A stretch of 64,000 bases of DNA from Chamaelirium japonicum. Its lineage: Eukaryota; Streptophyta; Magnoliopsida; Liliales; Melanthiaceae. Location: contig CANTAL010000020.1 of NCBI GenBank assembly GCA_947650365.1, positions 372,001-436,000 of the forward strand. The letters run 5' to 3'. The stretch's first letter is position 1. Each line of letters starts with the position of its first letter. Position numbers and translations under genes: made by a program. The notes below the pieces were generated by a model. That model was given only the letters and a program-made list of their open reading frames with translations, made no database searches and had not been told where the DNA came from. Shown here piece by piece: positions 44,481 through 58,329 of the stretch.

Positions 44481-45439
44481 CGTATGAATGAATTAGAATG
44501 GATCGTACGAATGAAATAGAATAGATTGTACGAATGAATTAGAATGGATCCTACGAATGAATTAGAATGGATCGTGTGAAAGAATTAAAATGGATTGTAT
44601 GAATGAATTAGAATGGATCGTATGAATGAATTAGAATGGATCATACGAATGGATTTGAATGGATCGTACGAATGAATTAGAATGGATTGTACGAATGAAC
44701 TAGAATGGATACATTCGTGCTAATGAATTAGAATGGATCGTACGAATGAATTAGAATGGATCGTACGAATGAATTAGAATGGATCTTACGAATGAATTAG
44801 AATGGATCGTACGAATGAATTAGAATGGATTGTACGAATGAATTAGAATAGATCGTAAGAATTAATTAGAATGGATCGTACGAAGGAATTAGAATGGATC
44901 GTACGAAGGAATTAGAATGGATCGTATGAATGAATTAGAATGGATACATTCGTGCGAATGAATTAGAATGGATTGTACGAATGAATTAGAATGGATCGTA
45001 CGAATGAATTAGAATGGATCGTGTGAAAGAATTAGAATGGATTGTATGAATGAATTAGCATGGATCATATGAATGAATTAGAATGGATAAATTCGTGCGA
45101 ATGAATTAGAATGGATCGTACGAGTGAATTAGAATGGATCGTACGAATGAATTAGAAAGGATCGTACGAATGAATTAGAATGGATCGTATGAATGAATTA
45201 GAATGGTTACATTCATGCGAATGAATTAGAATGGATCGTACGAATGGATTAGAATGGATACCTTTGTGCATATGAATTAGAATGGATCGTACGAATGAAT
45301 TAGAATGGATCATATGAATGAATTAGAATGGGTCGTGTGAAAGAATTAGAATGGATTGTATGAATGAATTAGAATGGATCGTACGAATGAATTAGAATGG
45401 ATCGTACGAATGAATTAGAATGGATACATTCGTGCGAAT

Positions 45440-46500
45440 GAATTAGAATGGATACATTCGTGCGAAAGAATTAGAATAGATCGTATGAATGAATTAGAAT
45501 GGATCCTATAAATGAATTAGAATGGATCGTGCGAATGAATTAGAATGGATCGTACGAATAAATTAGAATGGATCGTGCTAATGAATTAGAATGGATCGTG
45601 CGAATAAATTAGAATGGATCGTACGAATGAATTAGAATGGATCGTATGAATGAACTAGAATGGATACATTCGTGCGAATGAATTAGAATGGATCGTACGA
45701 ATGGATTAGAATGGATCGTACGAATGAATTAGAATGGATCGTACGAATGAATTAGAATGGATACATTCGTGCGAATGAATTAGAATGGATCGTACGAATG
45801 AATAAGAATGGATCGTGCGAATGAATTAGAATGGATCGTACGAATGAATTAGAATGGATTCGTACGAATGAATTAGAATGGATACATTCGTGCGAATGAA
45901 TTAGAATGGATCGTACCAATGAGTAAGAATGGATCGTACGAATGAAATAGAATGGATCGTAAGAATGAATCGTATGAATTAGAATGGATCGTACGAATGG
46001 AATAGAATGGATCGTACGAATGGATTAGAATGGATACATTCGAGCGAATGAATTAGAATGGATCGTACGGAATGAATTATAATGGATTGTATGAATCAAT
46101 TAGAATGGATCGTACGAATTAATTAAATGGATATATTCGTGCAAATGAATTAGAATGGATTGTATGAATGAATTAGAATGGATCGTACGAATGAATTAGA
46201 ATGGATCATACGAATTAATTAGAATGGATCATACGAATGAATTAGAATGGATCGTATGAATGAATTAGAATGGATCGTACGAATGAATTAGAATGGATCG
46301 TACGAATAAATTAGAATGGATACATTCGTCCGAATGAATTAGAATGGATCATACCAATGAGTAAGAATGGATCGTACGAATGAAATAGAATAGATTGTGC
46401 GAATGAATTAGAATGGATCGTGCGAATGAATTAGAATGGATTCGTACGAATGAATTAGAATGGATACATTCGTGCGAATGAATTAGAATGGATCGTACGA
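45440..46500 (+). repeat. Local ~1.5-kb tandem duplication, first copy
   Basis: Shared order with 46900-48005: GTGCTAATG (45575), GATTCGTACGAATG (45858), GTACCAATGAGTAAG (45912), then the odd join GTAAGAATGAATCGTATG (45958), an ATTCGAGCG 28-mer, CGGAATGAATT, GAATTAATTA and GTCCGAATG (46328). Spacing is 1,505-1,506 bp. It is 1,459 bp at the left end, consistent with two more or fewer units. Confidence 0.85.
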
Positions 46501-46899
46501 ATGAAATAGAATGGATTGCACGAATGAATTAGAATGGATCGTACGAATGAATTAGAATGGATCGTGTGAAAGAATTAGAATGGATTGTATGAATGAATTA
46601 GAATGGATCGTACGAAGGAATTAGAATGGATCGTGCGAATGAATTAGAATGGATCGTACGAATGAGTAAGAATGGATCGTACGAATGAAACATAATGGAT
46701 TGTGCGAATGAATTAGAATGGATCGTACGAATGAATTAGAATGGATCGTGTGAAAGAATTAGAATGGATTGTATGAATGAATTAGAATAGATCGTATGAA
46801 TGAATTAGAATGGATCGTACGAATGAATTAGAATGGATCGTACGAATGAATTAGAATGGATCGTACGAATGAATTAGAATGGATACATTCGTGCGAATG

Positions 46900-48005
46900 A
46901 ATTAGAATGGATACATTCGTGCGAAAGAATTAGAATAGATCGTATGAATGAATTAGAATGGATCCTATGAATGAATTAGAATGGATCGTGCGAACGAATT
47001 AGAATGGATCGTACGAATGAATTAGAATGGATTGTGCTAATGAATTAGAATTGATCGAACGAATGAATTAGCATGGATCGTGCTAATGAATTAGAATGGA
47101 TCGTGCGAATGAATTAGAATGGATCGTACGAATGAATTAGAATGGATCGTACGAATGAACTAGAATGGATACATTCGAGCGAATGAATTAGAATGGATCG
47201 TACGAATGAATTAGAATGGATCGTACGAATGAATTAGAATGAATCGTACGAATGAATTAGAATGGATACATTCGTGCGAATGAATTAGAATGGATCGTAC
47301 GAATGAATTAGAATGGATCGTGCGAATGAATTAGAATGGATCGTACGAATGACTTAGAATGTTTTCGAACGAATGAATTAGAATGGATACATTCGTGCGA
47401 ATGAATTAGAATGGATCGTACCAATGAGTAAGAATGGATCGTACGAATGAAATAGAATGGATCGTAAGAATGAATCGTATGAATTAGAATGGATCGTACG
47501 AATGGATTAGAATGGATCGTACGAATGGATTAGAATGGATACATTCGAGCGAATGAATTAGAATGGATCGTACGGAATAAATTAGAATGGATTATATGAA
47601 TGAATTAGAATGGATCGTACGAATTAATTAGAATGGATACATTCGTGCGAATGAATTAGAATGGATTGTATGAATGAATTAGAATGGATCGTACGAATGA
47701 ATTAGAATGGATCATACGAATTAATTAGAATGGATCATACGAATGAATTAGAATGGATCGTATGAATGAATTAGAATGGATCGTACGAATGAATTAGAAT
47801 GGATCGTACGAATAAATTAGAATGGATACATTCGTCCGAATGAATTAGAATGGATCATACGAATGAGTAAGAATGGATCGTACAAATGAAATAGAATAGA
47901 TTGTGCGAATGAATTAGAATGGATCGTGCGAATGAATTAGAATGGATTCGTACGAATGAATTGGAATGGATACATTCGTGCGAATGAATTAGAATGGATC
48001 GTACC
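46900..48005 (+). repeat. Local ~1.5-kb tandem duplication, second copy
   Basis: The same series runs from GTGCTAATG at 47080 to GTCCGAATG at 47834. A damaged unit, GTTTTCGAACG near 47360, replaces GGATTCGTACG of the first copy. Confidence 0.85.
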
Positions 48006-48449
48006 AATGAGTAAGAATGGATCGTACGAATGAAATAGAATGGATCATATGAATGCATTAGAATGGATCATACGGAATGAATTAGAATGGATTGTATGAA
48101 TGAATTAGAATGGATCGTACGAAGTAATTAGAATGGATCATACGAATTAATTAGAATGGATCATACGAATGAATTAGAATGGATCGTACGAATGGATTAG
48201 AATGGATCATACCAATGAGTAAGAATGGATCGTGCGAATGAATTAGAATGGATCGGACGAATGAATTAGAATGAATCGTATGAATTAGAATGAATTCGTA
48301 CGATCCATTCGAATTCATTCACACGATCCATTCTAATTCATTCATACGATCCATTCTAATTCATTCATACAATCCATTCTAATTCTTTCACATGATCCAT
48401 TCTAATTCATTCGTAGGATCCATTCGCACAAATGTATCCATTCTAATTC

Positions 48450-50800
48450 CTTCGTACGATCCATTCTAATTCATTCATACAATCTATTCTAATTCTTTCA
48501 CACGATCCATTCTAATTCATTCGTACGATCCATTCTTATTCATTCGTACGATCCATTCTAATTCATTCACACGAATGTATCCATTCGTACGAATGAATTA
48601 GAATAGATTGTACGAATGAATTAGAATGGATCGTACGAATGAATTAGAATGGATCGTACGAAGGAATTAGAATGGATCGTACGAATGAATTAGAATGGAT
48701 CATACGAATGAATTCTATAGATCGTACGAATGAATTAGAATGGATCGTACGAAGGAATTAGAATGGATCGTACGAATGAATTAGAATGGATATATTCGTG
48801 CAAATGAATTAGAATGGATCGTATGAATGTATTAGAATGGATCGTATGAGTGAATTAGAATGGATCGTACGAATGAATTAGAATGGATTGTATGAATGAA
48901 TTAGAATGGATCATACAAATGAATTAGAATGGATCGTATGAATGAATTAGAATTGATCGTACGAATGAATTAGAATGGATTATGTGAATGAATTAGAATG
49001 GATCATACGAATAAATTAGAATGGATCGTACGAATGAACTAGAATGGATACATTCGTGTGAATGAATTAGAATGGATCGTACGAATGAATTAGAATGGAT
49101 CGTACGAATGAATTAGAATGGATCGTACGAATGGATTAGAATGGATCATACGAATGAATTAGAATGGATCGTGCGAATGAATTAGAATGGATCGAACGAA
49201 TGAATTATAACGGATATATTTGAGCGAATGAATTAGAATAGATCGTAGGAATGAATTAGAATGGATCATACGAATGAATTAGAATGGATCGTACGAACGA
49301 ATTAGAATGGATCGTACGAACGAATTAGAATGGATCGTACGAACGAATTAGAATGGATCATATGAACGAATTAGAATGGATCGTACGAATGAATTAGAAT
49401 GGATAAATTCTAGCGAATGAATTAGAATGGATCGTACGAATGAATTAGAATGGATAAATTCTAGCGAATGAATTAGAATGGATCGTACGAATGAATTAGA
49501 ATAGATCATAGGAATGCATTAGAATGGATCGTGCAAATGAATTAGAATGGATACATTCGTGCGAATAAATTAGAACGGATCGTGCAAATGAATTATAATG
49601 GATCGTACGAATGAATTAGAATGGATATATTTGAACGAATAAATTAGAATGGATCATACAAATGAATTAGAATGGATCGTACGAATGAATTAGAATGGAT
49701 AGTGCTAATGAATTAGAATGGATCGTACGAATGAATTAGAATGGATACATTCGTGCGAATGAATTAGAATGGATCATACGAATGAGTAAGAATGGATCGT
49801 ACGAATGAAATAGAATGGATTATACAAATAAATTAGAATTGATACATTCGTGCGAATGAATTAGAATGGATCGTATGTACGAATGAATTAGAATGGATAC
49901 ATTCGTGCGAATAAATTAGAATGGATCGTATGAATGAATTAGAATGGATCGTGCGAATGAATTAGAATGGATCGTACGAAAGAACTAGAATGGATACATT
50001 CGTGCGAATGAATTAGAATGGATCGTACGAATGAATTAGAATGGATCTTACGAATGAATTAGAATGGATCGTACGAATAAATTAGAATGGATCGTATGAA
50101 TGGTTTAGAATGGATACATTCGTGCGAATGAATTAGAATGGATCGGACGAATGAATTAGAATGGATCGTACGAATGAATTAGAATGGATAAAATGAATGA
50201 ATTAGAATGGTTACATTCATGCGAATGAATTAGAATAGATCGTACGAATGGATTAGAATGGATCGTACGAATGGATTAGAATGGATACATTCGTGCGAAT
50301 GAATTAGAATGGATCATACGAATGAGTAAGAATGGATCGTACGAATGAAATAGAATGGATTGTACGAATGAATTAAAATAGATCGTGCGAATGAATTTGA
50401 ATGGATCGTACGAATGAATTAGAATGGATCGTGCTAATGAATTAGAATTGATCTTACGAATGAAATAGAATGGATATTACGAATGATTTAGAATGGATCG
50501 TATGAATGAATTAGAATGGATCTTACGAATGATTTAGAATGGATACATTTGTGCGAATGAATTAGAATGGATCATACGAATGAGTAAGAATGGATCGTAT
50601 GAATGAAATAGAATGGATTGTACGAATGAATTAGAATGGATTCGTATGAATGAATTAGAATGGATACATTCGTGCGAATGAATTAGAATGGATCTTACAA
50701 ATGAGTAAGAATGGATCGTACGAATGAAATAGAATGGATTGTGCGAATGAATTAGAATGGATCGTATGAATGAATTAGAATGGATCGTGTGAAAGAATTA
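48450..50800. repeat. Second copy of the 28.6-30.87 kb segment
   Basis: It carries the same switch at 48588 and the same rare variants: GGATCGAACG at 49191, GGATATATTTGAGCG, and GTATGTACG at 49873. It has extra GAACGAATTAG units at about 49280-49370 that the first copy has only once, a local expansion. Confidence 0.85.
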
Positions 50801-51423
50801 GAATGGATTGTATGAATGAATTAGAATGGATCATACGAATGAGTAAGAATGGATCGTACGAATGAATTAGAATGGATCGTACGAATGAATTAGAATGGAT
50901 CGTACGAATAAATTAGAATGGATACATTCGTCCGAATGAATTAAAATGGATAATACGAATGAGTAAGAATGGATCGTATGAATGAAATAGAATAGATTGT
51001 ATGAATGAATTTGAATGGATCCTACGAATGAATTAGAATGGATCGTACGAATGAATTAGAATGGATCATATTAATGAATTAGAATGGATCGTACGAATGA
51101 ATTAGAATGGATACATTCGTGCGAATAAATTAGAATGGATTGTATGAATGAATTAGAATGGATCGTACGAATGAATTAGAATGGATCGTACAAATGAATT
51201 AGAATAGATTGCGCGAATGAATTAGAATGGATCGTACTAATGAATTAGAATGGATCGTACGAATGAATTAGAATGGATCGTACGAATGAATTAGAATGGA
51301 TCGTACGAAGGAATTAGAATGGATCGTACGAATAAATTAGAATAGATCGTACCATTGAATTAGAATGAATCATACGAATGAGTAAGAATAGATCATATGC
51401 ATGAATTAGATTGGATCGTACGA

Positions 51424-51470
51424 TCCATTCTAATTCATTAGCATGGATCGTGCTAATGAATTAGAATGGA
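51424..51470 (+). repeat. Same hairpin in opposite orientation, copy 5
   Basis: Arms 51424-51443 and 51451-51470 are perfect. The loop TGGATCG is the reverse complement of the loop in copies 1-4. Here the host block is F and the left arm is the flipped unit. Confidence 0.9.
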
Positions 51471-51840
51471 ATATACGAATGAATTAGAATGGATCGTAGA
51501 ATGGATCATACGAATGAATTAGAATGGATCATACGAATGAGTAAGAATGGATCGTATGAATGAATTACAATGGATTAGAATGGATTAGAATGGATTAGAA
51601 TGGATCGTACGAATGAAATAGAATATATTGTACGAATGAATTAGAATGGATTCGTACGAATAAATTAGAATGGATACATTCGTGCGAATGAATTAGAATG
51701 GATCGTACCAATGAGTAAGAATGGATCATACGAATGAAATAGAATGGATTATGCGAATGAATTAGAATGGATCGTACGAATGAATTAGAATGGATTGTGT
51801 GAAAGAATTAGAATGGATTGTATGAATGAATTAGAAAAGA

Positions 51841-52195
51841 TCGTATGAATGAATTAGAATGGATCGTACGAATGAATTAGAATGGATCGTGCGAATAAAT
51901 TAGAATGGATCGTACGAATGAATTAGAATGGATACAATCATGCGAATGAATTAGAATGGATCGGACGAATGAATTAGAATGGATCGTACGAATGAATTAG
52001 AATGGATCAAATGAATGAATTAGAATGGATCGTACGAATGAATTAGAATGCATCGTACGAAAGAATTAGAATGGATATATTTGTGCGAATGAATTAGAAT
52101 GGATCGTATGAATGAATTAGAATGGATCATATGAGTAAATTAGAACGGATAGTAAGAATGAAGTAGAATGGATCGTATGAATGAATTAGAATAGA
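51841..52195 (+). repeat. 355-bp tandem duplication, first copy
   Basis: It aligns with 52196-52550 at exactly 355 bp: TCGGACG at 51961 and 52316, and GAACGGATAGTA at 52143 and 52498. The length equals 13 units of 23 bp plus two of 28 bp, so the duplication kept unit phase. Single-base differences (GTAAG against GTACG) show that it is not brand new. Confidence 0.9.
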
Positions 52196-52550
52196 TCGTA
52201 TGAATGAATTAGAATGGATCGTACGAATGAATTAGAATGGATCGTGCGAATGAATTAGAATGGATCGTACGAATGAATTAGAATGGATACATTCGTGCGA
52301 ATGAAATAGAATGGATCGGACGAATGAATTAGAACGGATCGTACGAATGAATTAGAATGGATCAAACGAATGAATTAGAATGGATCGTACGAATGAATTA
52401 GAATGCATCGTACGAAAGAATTAGAATGGATATATTCGTGCGAATGAATTAGAATGGATCGTATGAATGAATTAGAATGGATCGTATGAGTGAATTAGAA
52501 CGGATAGTACGAATGAAGTAGAATGGATCGTATGAATGAATTAGAATGGA
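52196..52550 (+). repeat. 355-bp tandem duplication, second copy
   Basis: It starts where the first copy ends. Similarity stops at 52550, after which the sequence continues with a 28-mer (GATACATTTGTGCG) where the second copy itself began with GATCGTATG. Its tail also begins the segment shared with 33.6 kb. Confidence 0.9.
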
Positions 52551-53790
52551 TACATTTGTGCGAATGAATTAGAATGGATCGTATGAATGAAATAGAATAG
52601 ATTGTGCGAATGAATTAGAATGGATCGTACGAATGAATTAGAATGGATACATTCGTGCGAATAAATTAGAATGGATTGTATGAATGAATTAGAATGGATC
52701 GTACGAATGAATTAGAATGGATCGTACGAATGAATTAGAATAGATTGCGCGAATGAATTAGAATGGATCGTGCGAATGAAATAGAATGGTTACAAATGAA
52801 TTAGAATGGATCATACGAATGAATTAGAATAACGATCCATTCTTACTCATTCGTATGATCCATTCTAATTTATTCGCACGAATGTATCCATTCTAATTCA
52901 TTCGTACGTCTAATTCATTCGTACGGTCCATTCTAATTCATTCGCACAATCCATTCTATTTCATTCGTACGATCCATTCTTACTCATTCGTATGATCCAT
53001 TATGGATACATTCGTGTGAATGAATTAGAATGGATCATACGAATGAGTAAGAATGGATCGTACGAATAAAATAGAATGGATTGTGCGAATAAATTAGAAT
53101 GGATCGTACGAATGAATTAGAATGGATCGTGTGAAAGAATTAGAATGAATTGTATGAATGAATTAGAATAGATCGTATGAATGAATTAGAATGGATTGTA
53201 CGAATGAATTAGAATGGATCGTACGAATGAATTAGAATGGATCATACGAATGAATTAGAATGGATACATTCGTGCGAATGAATTAGAATGGATACATTCG
53301 TGCGAAAAAATTAGAATAGATCGTATGAATGAATTAGAATGGATCCTATGAATGAATTAGAATGGATCGTGCGAATGAATTAGAATGGATCGTACGAATG
53401 AATTAGAATGGATCGTGCTAATAAATTAGAATTGATCGAACGAATGAATTAGCATGGATCGTGCTAATGAATTAGAATGGAACGTACGAATCAATTAGAA
53501 TGGATCGTGTGAAAGAATTAGAATGGATTGTATGAATGAATTAGAATGAATTCGTACGATCCATTCGAATTCATTCGCACGATCCATTCTAATTCATTCA
53601 TACGATCCATTCTAATTCATTCATACAATCCATTCCAATTCTTTCACACGATCCATTCTAATTCATTCGTAGGATCCATTCTAATTCATTTGTACAATCT
53701 ATTCTATTTCATTCGTACGATCTATTCTTACTCATTCGTATGATCCATTCTAACTCATTCGGACGAATGTAACCATTCTAATTAATTCGT
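52400..53790. repeat. Second copy of the 33.6-34.97 kb segment
   Basis: The R island lies at 52833-53000 and the GAATTC switch at about 53551. Related but longer or rearranged versions of this island start at 20683 and 25266. Confidence 0.87.
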
Positions 53791-56700
53791 ACGATCCATT
53801 CTAATTCATTCGTACGATCCATTCTAATTCATTCGTACAATCCATTCTAATTCATTCGTACGATCCATTCTAATTCATTCGTACGATCGATTCTAATTCA
53901 TTCGCACTATCCATTCTAATTCATTCGTACAATCCATTCTAATTCATTCGTATGATCTATTCTAATTTATTCGTTCAAATATATTCATTCGTACGATCAA
54001 TTCTAATTCATTCGCACGAATGTATCCATTCTAATTCATTCGTACGATCCTGAATTAGAATGGATCATACGAATGAATTAGAATGGATACCTTTGTGCTT
54101 ATGAATTAGAATGGATCGTACGAATGAATTAGAATGGATCATATTAATGAATTAGAATTGATCGTACGAATGAATTAGAATGGATACATTCGTGCGAATG
54201 AATTAGAATGGATCGTGCACGAATGTATCCATTCTAATTCATTCGTACGATCCATTCTAATTCATTAATATGATCCATTCTAATTCATTCGTACGATCCA
54301 TTCTGATTCATATGCATATATTCTAATCCATTCGTACGATCCATTCTAATCCATTCGTGCGATCCATTCTAATTCATTCGCATGAATGTAACCATTCTAA
54401 TTCATTCATTTGATCCATTCTAATTCATTCGTACGATCCATTCTAATTCATTCGTCCGATTCATTCTAATTCATTCGCACGAATGTATCCATTCTAATTC
54501 ATTCGTACGATCCATTCTAATTCATTCGTACGATCCATTCTAATTCATTCGTAAGATCCATTCTAATTCATTCGTACGATCCATTCTAATTCATTCGTAC
54601 AATCCATTATAATTCTTCGCACGAATATATCCATTCTAGTTCATTCGTACGATCCATTCTAATTCATTCGTACGATCAATTCTAATTCATTCGCACGAAT
54701 GTATCCATTCTAATTCATTCATACGATCCATTCTAATTCATTCGTACGATCCATTCTAATTCATTCGTACGATCCATTCTAATTCATTCGTCCGATCCAT
54801 TCTAATTCATTCGCACGAATATATCCATTCTAATTCATTCGTACGATCCATTCTAATTAATTCGTACGATCTATTCTAATTCATTCGCACAAATGTATTC
54901 ATTCTAGTTCATTCGTACGATCCATTCTAATTCATTCGTACGATCCATTCTAATTCATTCACACGATCCATTCTAATTCATTCGTACGATCAATTCTAAT
55001 TCATTCGTACGATCCATTCTAATTCACTCATACGATCCATTCTAATACATTCATACGATCCATTCTAATTTATTTGCACAAATATATCCATTCTAATTCA
55101 TTCGTACGATCCATTCTAATTCATTCGCACGATCCATTCTTACTCATTCGTATGATCCATTCTAATTCATTCGGACGAATATATCCATTCTAATTCATTC
55201 GCACGATCCATTCTAATTCATTCGCACGATCCATTCTAATTCATTCATAGGATCCATTCTAATTCATTCGTACAATCAATTCTATTTCATTCGTACGATC
55301 CATTCTTACTCATTCGTATGATCCATTCTAATTCATTCGGACGAATGTATCCATTCTAATTTATTCGTACGATCCATTCTAGTTCATTCGTACGATCCTT
55401 TCTAGTTCATTCGTACGATCCATTCTAATTCATTCGTACGATCCATTCTAATTCCTTCGTACGATCCATTCTAATTCATTCATACAATCTATTCTAATTC
55501 ATTCGTACGATCCATTCTAATTCATTCGTACGATCCATTCTAATTCATTCGTCCGATCATAAAGGTATCCATTCTAATCCATTCGTAGGATCCATTCTAA
55601 TCCATTCGTACGATCCATTCTAATTCTTTCGTACGATCCATTCTAATTCTTTCGTACTATCCATTCTAATTCATTCGCTCGAATGTATCCATTATAATCC
55701 ATTCGTACGATCCATTCTAATTCATTCGCATGAATGTAACCATTCTAATTCATTCATTTGATCCATTCTAATTCATTCATACGATCCATTCTAATTCATT
55801 CGTCCGATCCATTCTAATTCATTCGCATGAATGTATCCATTGTAATTCATTCGTACGATCCATTCTAATTCATTCGTACGATCCATTCTAATTCATTCGT
55901 ACGATCCATTCTGATTCATTCGCACGATCTGTTCTTATTCATTCGCACAATCCATTCTAATTCATTCGCACGAATGTATCCATTCTAATTCATTCGTACG
56001 ATCCATTCTAATTCATTCGCACGAATGTATCCATTTTAGTTCATTCGTACGATCCATTCTAATTCATTCGTACGATTCATTCTAATTCATTCGCACGATC
56101 CATTCTAATTTATTCGTACGATCCATTCTAATTCATTAATACGATCCATTCAAATTCATTCGTACGATCCATTCTTACTCATTGGTACGATCCATTCTAA
56201 TTCATTCGTACGATCCATTCGAATTCATTCGCACGATCCATTCTAATTCATTCATACGATCCATTCTAATTCATTCGCACGATCCATTCTAATTCATTCG
56301 CACGAATGTATCCATTCTAATTCATTCGTACGATCCATTCTAATTCATTCGCACGATCCATTCTAATTCATTCGTACGATCCATTCTAATTCTTTCCTAC
56401 GATCCATTCTAATTCATTCGTACGATCCATTCTAATTCATTCGCACGATCCATTCTAATTCATTCGTACGATCCATTCTAATTCATTCATACGATCCATT
56501 CTAATTCATTCGTACGATCCATTCTAATTCATTCGCACAAATGTATCCATTCTAATTCATTCATACGATCCATTCTAATTCATTCTAATTCATTCGCACG
56601 AATGTATCCATTCTAATTCATTCGTACGATCCATTCTAATTCATTCGTACGATCCATTCTAATTCCTTCGTATGATCCATTCTAATTCAGTCGTACGATC

Positions 56701-58329
56701 CATTCTAATTCATTCGTACAATCTATTCTAATTCATTCGTACGAATGGATACATTCGTGTGAATGAATTAGAATGGATCGTACGAATGAGTTAGAACGGA
56801 TCGTACGAATGAAATAGAATGGATTGCACGAATGAATTAGAATGGATCGTACGAATGAATTAGAATGGATCGTGTGAAAGAATTAGAATGGATTGTATGA
56901 ATGAATTAGAATGGATCGTACGAATGAATTAGAATGGATCGTACGAAGGAATTACAATGGATCGTACGAATGAATTAGAATGGATCGTATGAATGAATTA
57001 GAATAGATCGTACGAATGAATTAGAATGGATCGTACGAATGAATTAGAATGGATATATTCGTGCAAATGAATTAGAATGGATCGTATGAATGTATTAGAA
57101 TGGATCATATGAGTGAATTAGAATGGATCGAACGAATGAATTAGAATGGATCGTATGAATGAATTAGAATGGATACATTCGTGTGAATGAATTAGAATGG
57201 ATCGTATTAATGAATTAGAATAGATTTCGTGAATGAATTAGAACTGATCGTACGAATGAATTAGAATGGATACATTCGTGCGAATGAATTAGAATGGATT
57301 GTATGAATGAATTAGAATGGATCGTACGATTGAATTAGAATGGATCGTACGAATGAATTAGAATGGATCTTACGAATGAATTAGAATGGATCGTACGAAT
57401 GAATTAGAATGGATCGTACGAATGAATTAGAATGGATACATTCGTGCGAATGAATTAGAATGGATCGGACGAATGAATTAGAATGGATCGTACGAATGAA
57501 TTAGAATGGTTCGTACGAATGAATTAGAATGGATCGTACGAATAAATTAGAATGGATACATTCGTCCGAATGAATTAGAATGGATCATACGAATGGGTAA
57601 GAATGGATCGTACGAATGAAATAGAATAGATTGTACGAATGAATTAGAATGGATCCTACGAATGAATTAGAATGGATCGTGTGAAAGAATTAGAATGCAT
57701 TGTATGAATGAATTAGAATGGATCGTATAAATGAATTAGAATGGATCGTGCGAATGAATTCGAATCGATCGTACGAAGTCATTCTAATTCATTCATACAA
57801 TCCATTCTAATTCTTTCACACGATCCATTCTAATTCATTCGTACGTTCCATTCTACTTCATTAGCACGATCCATGCTAATTCATTCGTTTGATCAATTCT
57901 AATTCATTAGCATGATCCATTTTAATTCATTCGTACGATCCATTCTAATTCATTCGCACGATCCATTCTAATTCATTCATAGGATCCATTCTAATGCATT
58001 CATACAATCCATTCTAATTCATTCGCACGAATGTATCTATTCTAATTCATTCGTACGATCAGTTCTAATTCATTCACAAAATCTATTCTAATTCATTCAT
58101 ACGATCCATTCTAATTCATTCACACGAATGTATCCATTCTAATTCATTTATACGATCCATTCTAATTCATTCGTCCGATCCATTCTAATTCATTCGCACG
58201 AATGTATCCATTCTAATTCATTTATACGATCCATTCTAATTCATTCGTACGATCCATTCTAATTCATTCGTAAGATCCATTCTAATTCATTCATACGATC
58301 CATTCTAATTCATTCGTACGATCCATTCT

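Larger units (their letters stand above)
42454..53000. repeat. Satellite section 5: long F-dominated stretch
   Basis: Switches are at about 42881, 43698, 44124, 48296, 48588, 52832 and 53000. Two F blocks, 44125-48296 and 48589-52832, are each about 4.2 kb, the longest uniform runs in the window, and only about 290 bp of R separates them. The second is broken by a short R arm at 51418-51443 belonging to the hairpin. Decamer-only runs (TGGATTAGAA three times) occur at 51571-51600. Two local tandem duplications, with spacings of about 1,505 bp and exactly 355 bp, lie here and may explain why these blocks are long. Confidence 0.9.

Noticed and set aside
47855..48058. 67-codon open frame on -
   Set aside because: The same satellite peptide from the complementary strand of an F block.
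53546..53743. 65-codon open frame on +
   Set aside because: Translated satellite starting at the GAATTC strand switch, with no independent evidence of coding.
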